DNA of 64,000 bases from Macrophomina tecta (taxonomy: Eukaryota > Ascomycota > Dothideomycetes > Botryosphaeriales > Botryosphaeriaceae). The stretch is taken from contig JAKSGN010000007.1 of assembly GCA_024180945.1 (NCBI GenBank), forward strand, positions 1,178,001 to 1,242,000. Reading direction: 5' to 3'. Positions 47,151 to 58,089 of this stretch are shown piece by piece. A program made the translations under genes and the position numbers. Every line of letters starts with the position of its first letter. The first letter of the stretch is position 1. Under the pieces are notes generated by a model. That model saw only the letters and a program-made list of their open reading frames with translations, ran no database searches and was not told where the DNA came from.

Positions 47151-50100
47151 ATGGCCTCATTAAAGCCTATTATCGTTCTCAAGTCGTCCGATAACTAGGA
47201 TAAGTGGTATTTCACTATCTAAGCCCGAGCGAAGCAGGGGAAAATCTTCGACTATATTAATCCGAAGCTTATGGAGAAGCCAATCCAGCCAATCAAGCCA
47301 CGTAGCCCTACAGAACCAGAAAACGACTCTATACGAGCATAGGAGCGTTATAAGCTACAACGTAAGGACTACAAACAAGAGCTCCGAGAATACGAGAAGC
47401 TAGAAAAAGAAATCAACGACCTATTAACGGTTATTCTAGACTCTATTAGCTCCTCTCTCTAACCGATTCTTCAAAAACTAAGGAATAACCTATACCCTTA
47501 TTCTTAGCTATCTGCGCTCAAAGCACGGCTTTAGCCTATATAGAAGACTTAAGAAGACCTCGTGATTAATTAGCTAAAGTAGCTTAAGAAATCACCTAGT
47601 AGCCAGAATATCGCTAAGTAGCTAGATTAATGGGAGAAAACGCTATTTAAGGCGGAATTACTCGACCTACCCGACGTTTCTAGTAACTAAGGTAAGAAGA
47701 GCTTTCTAAAAGCGCTTTCGTCTTTTAATACTTAGTGGGCTACTAACTATAAGATTAGGCTTTAGAATAGTAAGCTTACTAAGCCACTAGCTAATCTTAT
47801 TATTAAGTACCGCAACTACCAATGTCAAAATATAGCCGAAAATCTAAAGGTTACGAAAGTAGCCTTTACGGCCACGCTACATAATTAAAAGCAGGAACGA
47901 GGCCCTTCTAAATACACGTATAGGGAGAATTATTGGTATTACTAATACGCGTATTATAACGTAGTAATTAGACCGGCTAATTAGATACCTAATAAAGAGC
48001 TTTAGGCTAAGATTAAGAAGAGCCTAGAGGACCCCTAAACTAAGTATCGAGTAGAGCGTTCGCTTAACCGTTTTAAGCGTAAACGTGAGAATCCGACTCC
48101 TTAAAAGCCACAAGAGGATCCGCAAGATTAGTAATTAACGAACGAATCGAACGATAGTAATTTTTTATCGTTTTTAGCCGTAGTAGCCTCGGCTTTTAGC
48201 ACGCAATACGTTGCTAAACCTACTACGCTTAAGCTCTCGTAGATTACTAATACGGGCTCTACGTACTACATCTGCAATTGATTTATGCAGAAACGGTTTA
48301 AGAAAACCAGGGATGCGAGTTTAGATAATTACGTTATAGCTAGAAATTTAACTGTACTAATTAAAGCGTTTAGAGAAGTAACGGTTAACGCAACCAACCA
48401 ACAAGGGAACCGCATTATTACCCTACTAGACGTGGCCTACGTACCATCGTTTAAGGCCAACCTCGTCTCCGTTGCTAAGGCAAGGGATAAGGGCATTTAG
48501 TTAGATATAGGCCGTTTATGCCTTTATAAGAAGGACGTTATTGTAGCGAATCTAACCCTTAAGTATAACTACTTCTTTATGGAGTATAATAAGGGGTTAA
48601 ATAATCTAAAGATTAACTTAAACCTTATTATCCGATTCTTGCTAGCTACTTAGTGGTACGATATATTTACCTATATAGGCTAAAACGCTGTTAACGCGTT
48701 GCCTAAGGCAGTTTAAGGAGCGGCTATTATAGATTAGGAGCTACCTAAGTACTATAATATATATACTCATATGAAGGCCTATTAATAGATTTCTCGAGCT
48801 ATAGAGCTAGAAGAATTATCTACGGAGGCCTTCTTTCGAATTTTATTTAATTTAACGCAAATGACACGAGCCAACAACGGCAATTAGTAGATAACGTACG
48901 TAGAATATATATCTACTAAGTTTACTATTACGGTTACGTACGTTACTAAGGATAAGTGTACCTAGTACCTTCTTAATATTATCTAAATAATTAAGTCTCG
49001 ATTTGGAAAGACGGTGGCATTTCTAAGATTAGATAGAGAAGTGTTACTTACGCACGCATTTAAGTAATAGCTTAAGTAGTAGGAAATTACCCACGAGGTA
49101 TTAGCTTCCTATACGCCTTAGTAAAACGGAGCTTTAGAACGTTTAGAACACTCTATTATAGTTAAAGCATGCGCTCTACGCGTTAGTACTAACCTACCTA
49201 AAGGCCTTTAGCCTAAAATAATTAAGGCAGCCTCCTACATCCATAATAGGACCCTAATAAAGTGGTACTAGTAGAAGACTCCATTCAAGTTAGTCTATAA
49301 AAAGCAGCCTAAGGTGGCTTACCTACGAGTATATAGCTATAAAGCCTACTTACTGCTTAAGACGATTCCACACTTATATAAGCTAAACGAGCGAGTCTTA
49401 GTTGGATATTTAGTTAGATATAATTTAACTAATATCTACTATATTTAGTATTTACTAAAGAATCATATTATACGATTAAGAGACGTTACGTTTAACGAAT
49501 CTAGCAAGTTCTTACTAGAGGACTTAGACGAGCTACTAGCGGCTTAGTAATAAGATAACGAGCTAGAATCGGTTATACCGCGTATTATACTTAACGAGGA
49601 GGATATTATCTACTCGAACGAGAAACCGGAAACGTCTACTAACGATATAAGCCGGGAATCTACACTGAATTAAGCAGAAAGTCTCTAAAAGGAATTAACG
49701 CCTACGTAGGCCAATTATCTACTAAGCCCATTATTATTAGTAAGTAGTATTCGAGTCTAAGTACTAGATTCGCCTCAGTTATCCTCTCAAGAATTAGGGG
49801 GTGAAGAATAGTAGTAAACTCGGAGGCTTAGACCCCTTTTACTAGTTCAGTACGAAACTAAGCCGGATCTAGGCGCTACTATTAGCAACCGTACACCTAG
49901 AGGCCGTAATATATTAGCTAATATTAACACGAGCCTAATTATCTAAGGATTAAAGACACGTCGCTAGCGCCGTAATACGTATATTACGCTAATATAGGAT
50001 AATATATTTAGTTATTAGGGACTATACTCGTCCTTTATAACTGTCCTAAACGAGCCACGAACACGTGCTATAAAGCATTACCAAACCGAGCTCCTACAAA

Positions 50101-51686
50101 TCCACAAAGATTAACTACCCCCTAAGCCACGGTTTTACCACGAAATCTTTAAACACCTAATAAAACCCCACCTGCTAAAAGCTATTCAAACAGAGCTTTA
50201 GGAAGTCTAGGATAAGAGGGTATAGAAGATAGTATAAGCGAAAGAAGCGCAAAGTCTTTAGAAAGAGGTTATTTTACTTACTTAGGTATTTAAATATAAA
50301 TTCGATAAATACGGTTGGCTTATAAAAGTCAAGGCTCGTATCTATATAAGGGGAGACTTATAAAGCACCTAATAGGATACGTATACAGCTATTCTAGCCT
50401 TTCGAATCTTTCGAGCACTAATAGTAATTATCTATACGTTCGATTTAAAGACACGTTAGTACGATATTATTAATATCTTTCCCTATATACCTCTTTAAGA
50501 AAAGACGTTCTACTAATCGTCTAAAGAAATAAACTTCTCTGCTAGCTAAATACTACTACTACTCCGAGCGTTATATGGCTTAAAAGAATTACTAGCGTTA
50601 TAGTAAAACTACTTCTACTAGACACTAAAAGAGCTTAGATTAGAACCGGTTCTAGACGTACCGTATCTCTACGTAAATAATTACTTATTCATCTTCTTCT
50701 TTGTAGATAACGTAATTATAGCCTACTATAAGCGTGATGAGTAGTACGCTAACGTATTTCAAGAGGACTTATTCCAGCGCTATAAGATGCGGATAATAGG
50801 TAAGACTTAATAGTTCTTAGCCTTACGAATAGTACGGGATCGTAAGTAACGGCTCTTATAGCTCTTATAGGAGTTATATATTAACGGCCTTATTACGCGT
50901 TATAGCGTTAAGAAGACTTATGTACTAGCTATACCTCTTCTATTAGATAAAGCGCTAGAATCGAATTAAGGCACGTATATAAGCGCATAAGATATCTATA
51001 CGTACTAAAGTAAGATAGGCTTAGCTTAGTTTATAGCTATAAGTATACGTATAAATATAGCCTACACCTATTTAGCACTATTAGCCTACCTTACTAACCC
51101 CTTAGCTCGCTACTTAGAGCTAGCATAACGTCTCCTCGAATATCTAGTAGGGACTAAGAACCTCGCCTTATACTATTAAGAATTCTAGGAGAACTAGGCT
51201 AATATCTTTACTATTAGTAGTAATACGGCGTACGCAAACAATCCGGATACACGCCGTAGTTACTAAGGATCGATTATTATAATATATGGTACGCCAGTAG
51301 ACTAGAAAGCGGTTAAATAACTAACTATTACTATCTTAACTACGGAAGCAGAGCTACTCGCTTTATCTGAGGTAGCTAAGTAGTGCTTCTAGTGGAAGCG
51401 TCTATTTAGGGGCATTTAGTTCAATCCAGGACACGAGATTAAGGTTTAGTGTGATAATACGCAAACGCTTCGCCTTATAAAGGAGAAAATAGGCAAGCTA
51501 AACACTAAGCTACGCCACGTTAATATTTACCATTACTAGCTACACTAAGAGGCTTAGGCAGGCAACGTTCGCCTTCGCTAGACGCCTACGGCCGTTATGC
51601 TTGTAGACGGCTTAACCAAAGCCTTACTACGTTAGAAACACTATTAGTTCATTAACTAAATTGGCCTTACACCTCTCTTTAAGTAA
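47151..51686 (+). pseudogene. Copia-I B Gag-Pol relict, 1512 codons without net frameshift
   Basis: From ATG (47151, MASLKPIIVLKSSDN) to the stop at 51684-51686 is exactly 1512 codons, with many internal TAG/TAA stops. Gag includes WYFTI near 47205. The zinc-knuckle region (47900-47960) has lost its Cys codons. Protease motif near 48241 reads ITNTGSTYYICN, with catalytic Asp changed to Asn. Stop-free piece 48285-48500 follows. Integrase is at about 48850-49600, RT with FFFVDNVIIAYY near 50700 (second Asp lost), RNase H with NPDTRRS near 51240. Inactivated by RIP alone, with frame preserved. Confidence 0.87.
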
Positions 51687-52143
51687 CGGCCCAAGTCGAT
51701 TTTAGTAAACGGTGTTATTGCTTTTATAGAGGTATAACCCTCTTCCCTAGTTATCTTTATAAAAGAAAGAAAGAACCAGAAAAAGAAGTAGATTAACCGA
51801 CCCCTGAGGAGGCCGGCCCCAGCCAGGCTATACTATAGAATAATACTAAGACTAATAAGCCACGTTAGCAGCTAGGCTTAGTACGCCCCGCAGATTTACC
51901 TAGCTAGAGCATTACGCCCACCGGCTTAGAAATCTGGCCGATGTCGGACAACCCTCTTTCTAACTACCAGTTGCCTAGCAGAAGGGCCCTCAATTTACTA
52001 CCTAGGTGCACCCGATCCCGTGATCGCCAGTGTCCAATGGGTGATTAGCCCAAATATGGCCGCACGCAGCGCACATGATAGTGGTCAGCTTGGTTACTTT
52101 GGATGGAAGGATTTTCGCTTTTTGATCTTATATACCCACTCAC

Positions 52144-52260
52144 GTGACCGAGTGGTGTATTGGGAAAAGTGCTGATTACGTCAGAACCGAGGTTCCGAGT
52201 TCAATTCTTAGTCAGTGCGCGGCCAAAAGATTCCGAGTTCGATTCCAAGCACCACCACAC
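52144..52260 (+). other. tRNA-like sequence between pol and the polypurine tract of Copia-I B
   Basis: gtgaccgagtggtgtattgg resembles box A; ctgattacgtcag can form a short arm; gaggttccgagttcaattc resembles box B with a T-loop (ttcaatt). A second box B-like gagttcgattcc lies at about 52230-52243. Not a canonical tRNA: the acceptor stem is missing and the anticodon stem is short (CTGA/TCAG). The same layout in Copia-I A shows it was part of the ancestral element. Confidence 0.45.
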
Positions 52261-52352
52261 TTTTTTTTGCACACCACGAGTTCAACACTCATCCTACCCC
52301 TACCTTTGTTTTTATCACGTACTTCCCTTTCAGGCAACACGTGAAGGGGGTG

Positions 52353-52571
52353 TGTTGGAATATTTGATTCAGTAGTGTTTTGGATTCAGTTATGTCTTAT
52401 ACTCGTTGCACACCTGTCTCAGCAGGTAAGCAAGTTACATACCCGTTTTACCCTAGTAGGTAGAATAGGTATAAGGGAAGCCCGTACGGCCTCCCTCTAC
52501 TAGATATGCCAATCTATGGGAACTCATCTTCATCAGCTGAATCAAGGCTGCCAATTAGTCATTTTCCAACA
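52353..52571 (+). repeat. 3' LTR of Copia-I B (219 bp), nearly free of RIP
   Basis: tgttggaatatttgattcag to tcattttccaaca, keeping TG and CA ends and many CpA/TpG sites. Best available version of the family LTR in this window. Confidence 0.93.
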
Positions 52572-52576
52572 GATAA

Positions 52577-52592
52577 TCTGGCGCCCGAACAG
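52577..52592 (+). promoter_or_regulatory. Possible tRNA-Lys-type primer-binding site of an older LTR element
   Basis: The sequence tctggcgcccgaacag just outside the Copia-I B duplication contains tggcgcccgaacag, which is the start of the primer-binding site used by elements primed with tRNA-Lys. Before the Copia-I insertion it would have followed ttacgataa, which could be the end of an LTR. No partner LTR is found, so this is tentative. 52593-52957 shows nothing else I recognise. Confidence 0.35.
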
Positions 52593-52957
52593 CAGTGATA
52601 ATCCCTCTTATATTTCCCCTATCTAAGATATATACAAACATTCTACTTAAAGTTATAAACGGCGCAGCATAATATCAAATTACCCGGTAATCTACAAGTA
52701 TACCGATGGCTTAGAGTCAATAATTGCTTTTAATCCAGTCTAAGTCGACCTTCCAGCCTTTTAAATTATAGCCATTTATATCCGACTATATATAGGGGCA
52801 TATAGATCAGTTCAAGCCCAGTAAACGTTGGAATTCAAAGCTCACCTCGCTATACGACATTATTCTCGACCATCCTGGGTCATGAGATGACTTTATACGA
52901 GACGACAGTTGGAAACAAGGACCATGTTTTCATCACGATCAATCCTCCACCCAAGTC

Positions 52958-53010
52958 TAAATAGTCTGTAGCCTGCATATCGCTCAGGGCTATGGATCAG
53001 GGTAAATGAA
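52958..53010 (+). repeat. LINE 3' UTR fragment
   Basis: taaatagtctgtagcctgca, catatcgctcaggg and atcagggtaaat match the 3' UTR of the LINE at about 34788-34846. The tail here does not continue as aactc units. Confidence 0.65.
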
Positions 53011-53024
53011 ATTGTCGAACTTTG

Positions 53025-53273
53025 TAAGGTCGGCGCCAGCAAGAATAATTAGTGAATTCCCGCCTGTCTCTCCAGGACAGGTAAACGAATGTCTTTATAT
53101 ATATAAATTAAGGCAGACATAATCGAGGGAATACAGATATCCGAGGAAGTAGTATACCGAGGGTATTGGGCATAATTAATGCCTTCCATGTCTCCGGTAG
53201 AAGATCCAAGAAAGTGTAGTGCCTAAGGAATTAAACAACGAAGGATGCCTGATATATAGGGGATACTGGTTAA
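53025..53273 (+). repeat. Dispersed 250 bp repeat, copy 2
   Basis: Less RIP-mutated partner of 32288-32537, with the same order of blocks and almost the same length. It directly follows the LINE 3' UTR fragment. Confidence 0.7.
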
Positions 53274-53572
53274 CAGAAATCAATTTAACCATCTCATCCA
53301 CTCACGCGAAGCCGTCGATATTTCGTACCTCTAGAGCGTCGGCAGGAGGCGCTTCGGGTCAACAAGCGCGGGCACGGCCTCCTCCTCCTCTTCCTCTTCA
53401 TCCGTCTCCTCCCCGTCGCATGGCTTAATGGAGTGCCGATTGCTGCTCCCGTCAGACCTCGTCATCATCGTCGCTGGTAAGCGGGCGTCGCCAAACATCA
53501 ATGTAGCACGGAAGGCATGGCTTCCGCGTTTAAGTAAACATGCTCGACGAGCATCGAGGCCGGCGCCAGCGG

Positions 53573-53860
53573 CTACGGCGAAGGACTGACGGAGTGCCGC
53601 TCCCGTCCATGTGCTGTAGCGACCTCTTCGGGCCAGACGCAGACGGAGCGGCTGCGGCAGCACCTACCGCACGCGGGCTTGCTCTCGTCGCACTGCATCT
53701 TCTGCTGTCGACACCGCATGCAGAGGCGCTGCCTGGGGCCAGGAGAACGCCGAGGCCAAGTGCAGACGAAGCCGCCCCGGGAGCACCGTTCGCACTCGGG
53801 CTTGCGCTCGTCGTACTTCCGCTTATCCTGCCGACACCGAAGGCAGGCTATCTTGGCCAT
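53573..53860 (-). CDS. Small ORF with two tandem Zn2Cys6 clusters (95 aa)
   Basis: Open frame from ATG at 53860. First cluster, residues 6-33: C-x2-C-x6-Y-x6-C-x2-C-x6-C, where the third Cys (normally in KCD) is Tyr, a G-to-A change. Second cluster, residues 47-74: complete C-x2-C-x6-C-x6-C-x2-C-x6-C (CMRCRQQKMQCDESKPACGR and so on). Each cluster ends in TWP or VWP. Zn2Cys6 clusters bind DNA in fungal regulators, normally one per protein. The protein ends at residue 95 with no regulatory domain, so it could be a first exon or a truncated gene. CpA content is normal, so RIP is light. Starts 22 bases downstream of the duplicated gene on the same strand. Confidence 0.6.
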   Translation of the reverse strand: MAKIACLRCRQDKRKYDERKPECERCSRGGFVCTWPRRSPGPRQRLCMRCRQQKMQCDESKPACGRCCRSRSVCVWPEEVATAHGRERHSVSPSP

Positions 53861-53882
53861 TGGCGCACGCCTCTGTGCCGAA

Positions 53883-55127
53883 TTAAATCGGAGTGTTGAG
53901 TGGAGGGAAGGGCGTGCAGTAGAGAGAACGTACTCTTTTCATTGACGTCTTCTTCAGAACTTCGTTGTTAGAGCGCGTGTACCGGTCGCGCACTGATGAG
54001 GTGGCTGTCGCTGATGGTGTATCTGGTGGCTCTTGGGGCAGAACATTAACTGTTGAGCTGATTGAGCGCCGCCTCCTGACGCTATCATTAGCAGAGCCCG
54101 CTACATCCTCCGCAGCGTGCCTATTTTGAGATCTGTCATCAGCTGGACGCTCCTCTGTGCCACTCCCCTGCGCTTCCTCTGCGCTCTGAGCTGTCACTGC
54201 AGGCTGGACCTGCGCTTCTGGTGATGCCATTACTGGTGATGCTGTCTCTTGTGCTATTGTCGGGGCCGTTGTCGGTGCGATTGCAGGTAGTGGAGCTGGA
54301 GCCAGACCTGGAGCTTGAGCTGCAGCTGGTGCCGGAGCTGGAGCTGGAACTGGAGCTGGCGCTAATCTTGTCCGCCCTGTCGTCGGTGCTCGAACTGGAG
54401 CGAGAGCTGGACCGAGAGTCAGAGCTGGAGCTGATGCCGCGGCCGGAGCTGGGAGTAGAGCGGGAGGTGGAGCAACAGCTAGGGCTAGGACGGGCGCTGA
54501 TGCTGATGCTTGGGCTGAAGCTCGAACTGGAGCTGGGGGTCGAGCTGAGAATGGAGCTGGTGCAGCTGGCGCTGACGCAAATGTTGGCATCAGTACTGGT
54601 GCTAACATTAGTGCGAATACCGACGCTGTGGCTGGTGCTCCTGGCGCTGCTTCCAGCACGCGTTACCAATGCTACTCCCGCGCCGCTACTATGGCTGCTT
54701 GGTCTCGCCTCTTCTTGTTTAGTTCCTGCTCCTTTGCGCTCGCTGCCTTCATGGCTGCTTGAGCCTAGGCATCCAGAAACGATAGCAATAGAGCACCCAC
54801 CACGCCTCGCCAGTTAGTCGCTCGCGCGGCCTCGACCGTCTTCAGCACCCCAGACTTCATACGCACATAGCCTTCTAGTACTGGGCCGGTTCTTCTTACC
54901 GCTGCTAGTTTCACTGTCCTCTGCAATTTCTCGGCGTTTAGAGAGATACAGCCTTCTAGCGCTAAGTCGGTCCTTACTACCGCCTCCGACGCTGCTGGCC
55001 TCGGGGCTTCCACGCTCTCTAGGATATAGGAGGACGGCGACGGTTAGGACGATAATAAGAAGTTTATGTAGATCGGTACAAGCACTAGGAGGCGCAGAAT
55101 TAGAACTATCGAGAACGGCGACGCCAT
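53883..55127 (-). pseudogene. Duplicated gene of unknown function, copy 2 (415 codons)
   Basis: One frame from ATG at 55127 to TAA at 53883 with about four in-frame stops (TAA near codon 29, TAG after FLDA, TAG and TAA around VAARE-HW). N-terminus MASPFSIVLILRLLVLVPIY is hydrophobic, like a signal peptide or anchor; LALEGCISLNAEKLQ and PVLEGYVRMKSGVL suggest two internal repeats; an Ala-rich basic helix (KEQELNKKRRDQAAI) follows; then an Ala/Pro-rich segment encoded by a GGAGCT-type minisatellite; the tail is SVRRRRSISS to FPPLNTPI. The N-terminal third and the upstream region are duplicated at 41830-42440. Function unknown. Confidence 0.5.
54290..54640 (-). repeat. Degenerate hexanucleotide minisatellite (ggagct)n
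   Basis: Imperfect ggagct/gctgga units cover about 350 bp. They keep several frames open on both strands (Ala/Pro, Ser-rich, Leu/Glu-rich). Only the Ala/Pro frame (minus) is collinear with the duplicated gene. Confidence 0.75.
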
Positions 55128-55570
55128 GGCGATAACAGTAAACTATACCCGGTAGCGCAGCGCGAGAGGGAGAAAGAGGAAATATAGAACACAGGCGCCC
55201 TAATAGTTACTATACCGCACTTATCATTGCCCTCTATTGTCCGGACTAGCGAGTTGATCGATCATCTCTCGTGTCCGGGTTCACGCTATTATCCATTACC
55301 ATTGGCAGGCGCCTAACGTCGTGCGGCTAGGCATTATCCGGTCGAGGCATGTCTCCTATTCGCGAGCGGCTCACAGTCGCCCGTTTAGACATAATATCGC
55401 GGCATCGTCGTAAGGTTATTCGCTGCAGCGGCTGTGCTGCGCCGCAAGCTACACGTTTAGATTAGACTAGGCGCGCCCTATAGGCCCAGGGGTGACATAC
55501 GGCGTAAGTCTCGGGGGGTAGTAATAAGTAGGAGGCACAGTCGGCGACAGCGGAGCAGTTTAGCATAGAT
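55128..55570. repeat. Upstream part of the segmental duplication (partner 42115-42440)
   Basis: Collinear with 42115-42440; for example cctaacgtcgtgcggct occurs in both. Likely promoter side of the duplicated gene. Confidence 0.6.
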
Positions 55571-56579
55571 AAAGAAGAATAGTAGAAAGGTATTATAAGC
55601 TACGCTAACGCGGGCTACTTAGAGCTAGAACGTGCCTATATAGTACCTAATAGGTGCGGGCTCTAGCCACTCTCGCCCGCCAAATTCCGACGTGGGAACA
55701 TCAAACTCGGCGGCGGGGAATCATTCTTACAAGAAAACCTACCACAAGATAAAGATTACTAGGAAAATTATATAGAAACGTAGAGCTAGTAGATCTCTAT
55801 AATTCTATCTAATTTAAAATTAAAAATATCGTCGTTTAAATTTTAATATTCTTCTAGGCTATTACAAGTTCTCCCGTAGGTACTAACCGAGTTATCTCCT
55901 CCCGCCGCTACCGTTATAGCGGGACACTCCTATCGCTGCATACAAGGTCATTAATTCTTATATCAATCGTTTAGCAACCCCAGCTCTAACCTCCGCATAT
56001 TACGCGGTCGGACCTCTATTCAACGTGAAAAATTTAAAAAAACGCACAGCATTGCCTCTCGGTTAGGCCCGCTGCCTCGTCGCCTTCGCTTGGGACAAAA
56101 TCCCAAAAAATTCCAACGCACACTTATTATAAGCACATCGATAAACAAGAGGAAAATCAGGCCGAATAGCTTAGACGAAACCCTTAAAAGCGGCCCAGAC
56201 AGTTATATATAAATTTATTAATAAATTATAGATAGCAAAAAAACTATCGCCTCGTAGAACTATTAAGATATTAGGTTTTCTCCTCGACGGTGCGTAGTAT
56301 ATCCTTACGTACAGAGGGAGAGTATAACTATAGAAGACTATTCTTTACAATTATAGTTTACTTTATTCCGTTCAACATCATCTTACCAAGCGGGTCGAAA
56401 TAATAAGATATAAGGTTCTTATATAGGACGACACGAATCTTTTCGGGGCCGATATAGAAATTAAGACTGTCCCTCGGCGACTATAACCCGAGAGACCATA
56501 AACTTTAGGGCCCGATTGCCTTTATATTACTCACTTTCTCCTTTTCCTGCCGTTTTACCGTTACGGCCGGCCCGTCATC
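55571..56579. other. No gene recognised
   Basis: Strongly RIP-mutated and AT-rich. It lies where ORF2 of the LINE at 56580-57821 would be expected, but I could not find reverse transcriptase motifs on the minus strand. Confidence 0.4.
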
Positions 56580-57821
56580 TCCTCTAGCAGCCTGTTGTAC
56601 TTCGGGCATCCTCGGTCGTCTTACCCTGTAAGGGCCGCTGTAAGCTGCACACTTCTCCGCGATTAAACAACAATTGTCTTATGTCCGATGCCTGCCCACT
56701 TAACGCATCTTTCTTCGCCTCCGCATCGAAATTGCTGGTGGCCATAGCTCTGGCATCGCAAGCAGAGCTAAGGGCGAGGGCGATGTTCAAAAACGTTGGT
56801 GTACGCCGCTTCTCCGCCGATATCCATCACTCTACTTGCCAGGAGCGCATCCGCATCGCTTTTCTTCGCCAAGTAGATCACCGCTAATCCGCAGTCTGTC
56901 GCTTAGCTTGCTCAGCTAGCGCGCATGCACTATCTCCACCCCGTTCTCTTCGCTCATCACCTTGCAGGCGTTCGCTCGCAGAGCCGTGCGCTCCTCATTA
57001 GAAACGGCCGTCGGGTACCACTGTCGACCTCTCATCCTCGCACCCCCGAAGGCTGTGTCCAACCAGCCGCTGTGCGATCTCACCGCACCCTCGTCATCCT
57101 TGGAGCGGAAGAGGACCCGCACCTTCGCCGTGTCGTTCGCATTCGTCAGGCCACAGCACTTAATGTTCTTAGTAGCTTCCTGGCTCTCCAGCGCTCTTTA
57201 AAAACGTGCGCGTATGTCTCCCGGCTTTGTGCTGTCAATATTGGCTTCGGATAGATCAAGCTCGATCGCTGGCGGCGGTAACAGTAGCAGCGGCGTGTTC
57301 GCAATCGTGGTGCGCACCGGCACGGCTAGCATCGCCGCTGGGCTAGTGTTCGCGGACGTTGGCGGCGTAGCGGGCACGTTTTTAAGAGCGCTTTTATAGA
57401 TCGCGTTGATCTACGACTATAAGATTAGGTTCCTCCGCGTCGTCTCCACGAGCGCGGTCATCTGCTTCTCCATCTTTCCCATGCGCTCTTCCATTTTAGC
57501 CTACGTTTCTTCAGCCATCTCCAGAGCACTGCACATCCGCTTAATCTCATATTCGTTTCTAGCCACCTACTCCGTAAGCGCTTCGTTCCGCTCAGTAAGA
57601 CGGTCGTTCTGCGCAACAATAATATTGAGCAAGGCAATCACGTCGTCCAGGGTCGAGTCGCTCGGTAGGTCGGGTGCGGTAGTCGCGCGAGCCTTGCGTT
57701 GCCTAGTTAGTTTGCCGGTGTAAAGGGCGTAATAGTCGGTTCGTTGGGTTTAGAGACGCGCAGCGCGTCACAACGCGCCAACGGTCGCGAATCCGCCCCC
57801 ATCAGCCTCGTCCGCTGACAT
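56580..57821 (-). pseudogene. Tad1-type LINE ORF1 (Gag-like) relict
   Basis: Nucleic-acid-binding ORF1 of a non-LTR retrotransposon. Minus strand from a possible ATG at 57821. Coiled coil at about 57660-57450 (AQNDRLTERNEAL, KRMCSALEMAEET, KMEERMGKMEKQM). Core RRM-like region in the open part 57122-56916 (RVLFRSKDDEG, SGWLDTAF, QWYPTAVSNEERTA, EENGVEIVHAR). CCHC zinc knuckle near 56770 (CLRCQSYGHQQFRC) and a second, damaged one (CVKWAGIGHKT). Several TAG/TAA stops and one TGA. Opposite orientation to the LINE at 33195, and ORF2 is not found downstream. The plus-strand open frames here are shadows of this gene. Confidence 0.75.
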
Positions 57822-57970
57822 TTCAGAGTCGACAACGATCGGTGTGCCTGGCTTATTCAGGCTTCGAATTCTGGTTTCGTAGATAGAGTAGTAGTCGCCG
57901 GAGCGGAGCGGCGGTCACGCGTTCCTGATTCTAGCGTCGTTTGCGCGCTGTCACTGAATCTTACATAAGC

Positions 57971-58012
57971 ATGGACCACCTAAACGAGTTTTTCGTTGTG
58001 TGGGTGGTCCAC
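57971..58012. other. Imperfect hairpin
   Basis: tggaccaccta and tgggtggtcca can pair over 10 of about 12 positions around a 17-18 nt loop. It lies between the 5' side of the LINE ORF1 and the patatin-like relict. Confidence 0.5.
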
Positions 58013-58089
58013 GCTAAGCCGTTTCGGCACTAGGCAGGCCGGTCAGAAAACGTGGCACAGCGGACCACGAGGCGCAGGACGTTGTGGCC

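Larger units (their letters stand above)
46578..52571 (+). mobile_element. Copia-I element B, 5994 bp, complete
   Basis: 219 bp LTRs (46578-46796 and 52353-52571), perfect target duplication gataa (46573-46577 and 52572-52576), primer-binding site at 46798 and polypurine tract gtgaagggggtg at 52341-52352. The interior is dense with RIP stops but the last 600-700 bp and the first few hundred are much less mutated. It serves as the uninterrupted reference for the split copy at 5128-24227. Confidence 0.93.

Noticed and set aside
54139..54817. Three overlapping long ORFs (258 aa and 176 aa minus, 198 aa plus)
   Set aside because: All are kept open by the ggagct minisatellite. Only the Ala/Pro frame continues the duplicated gene.
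57214..57723. Plus-strand ORFs of 61 and 105 aa
   Set aside because: Shadows of the minus-strand LINE ORF1 coiled-coil region.
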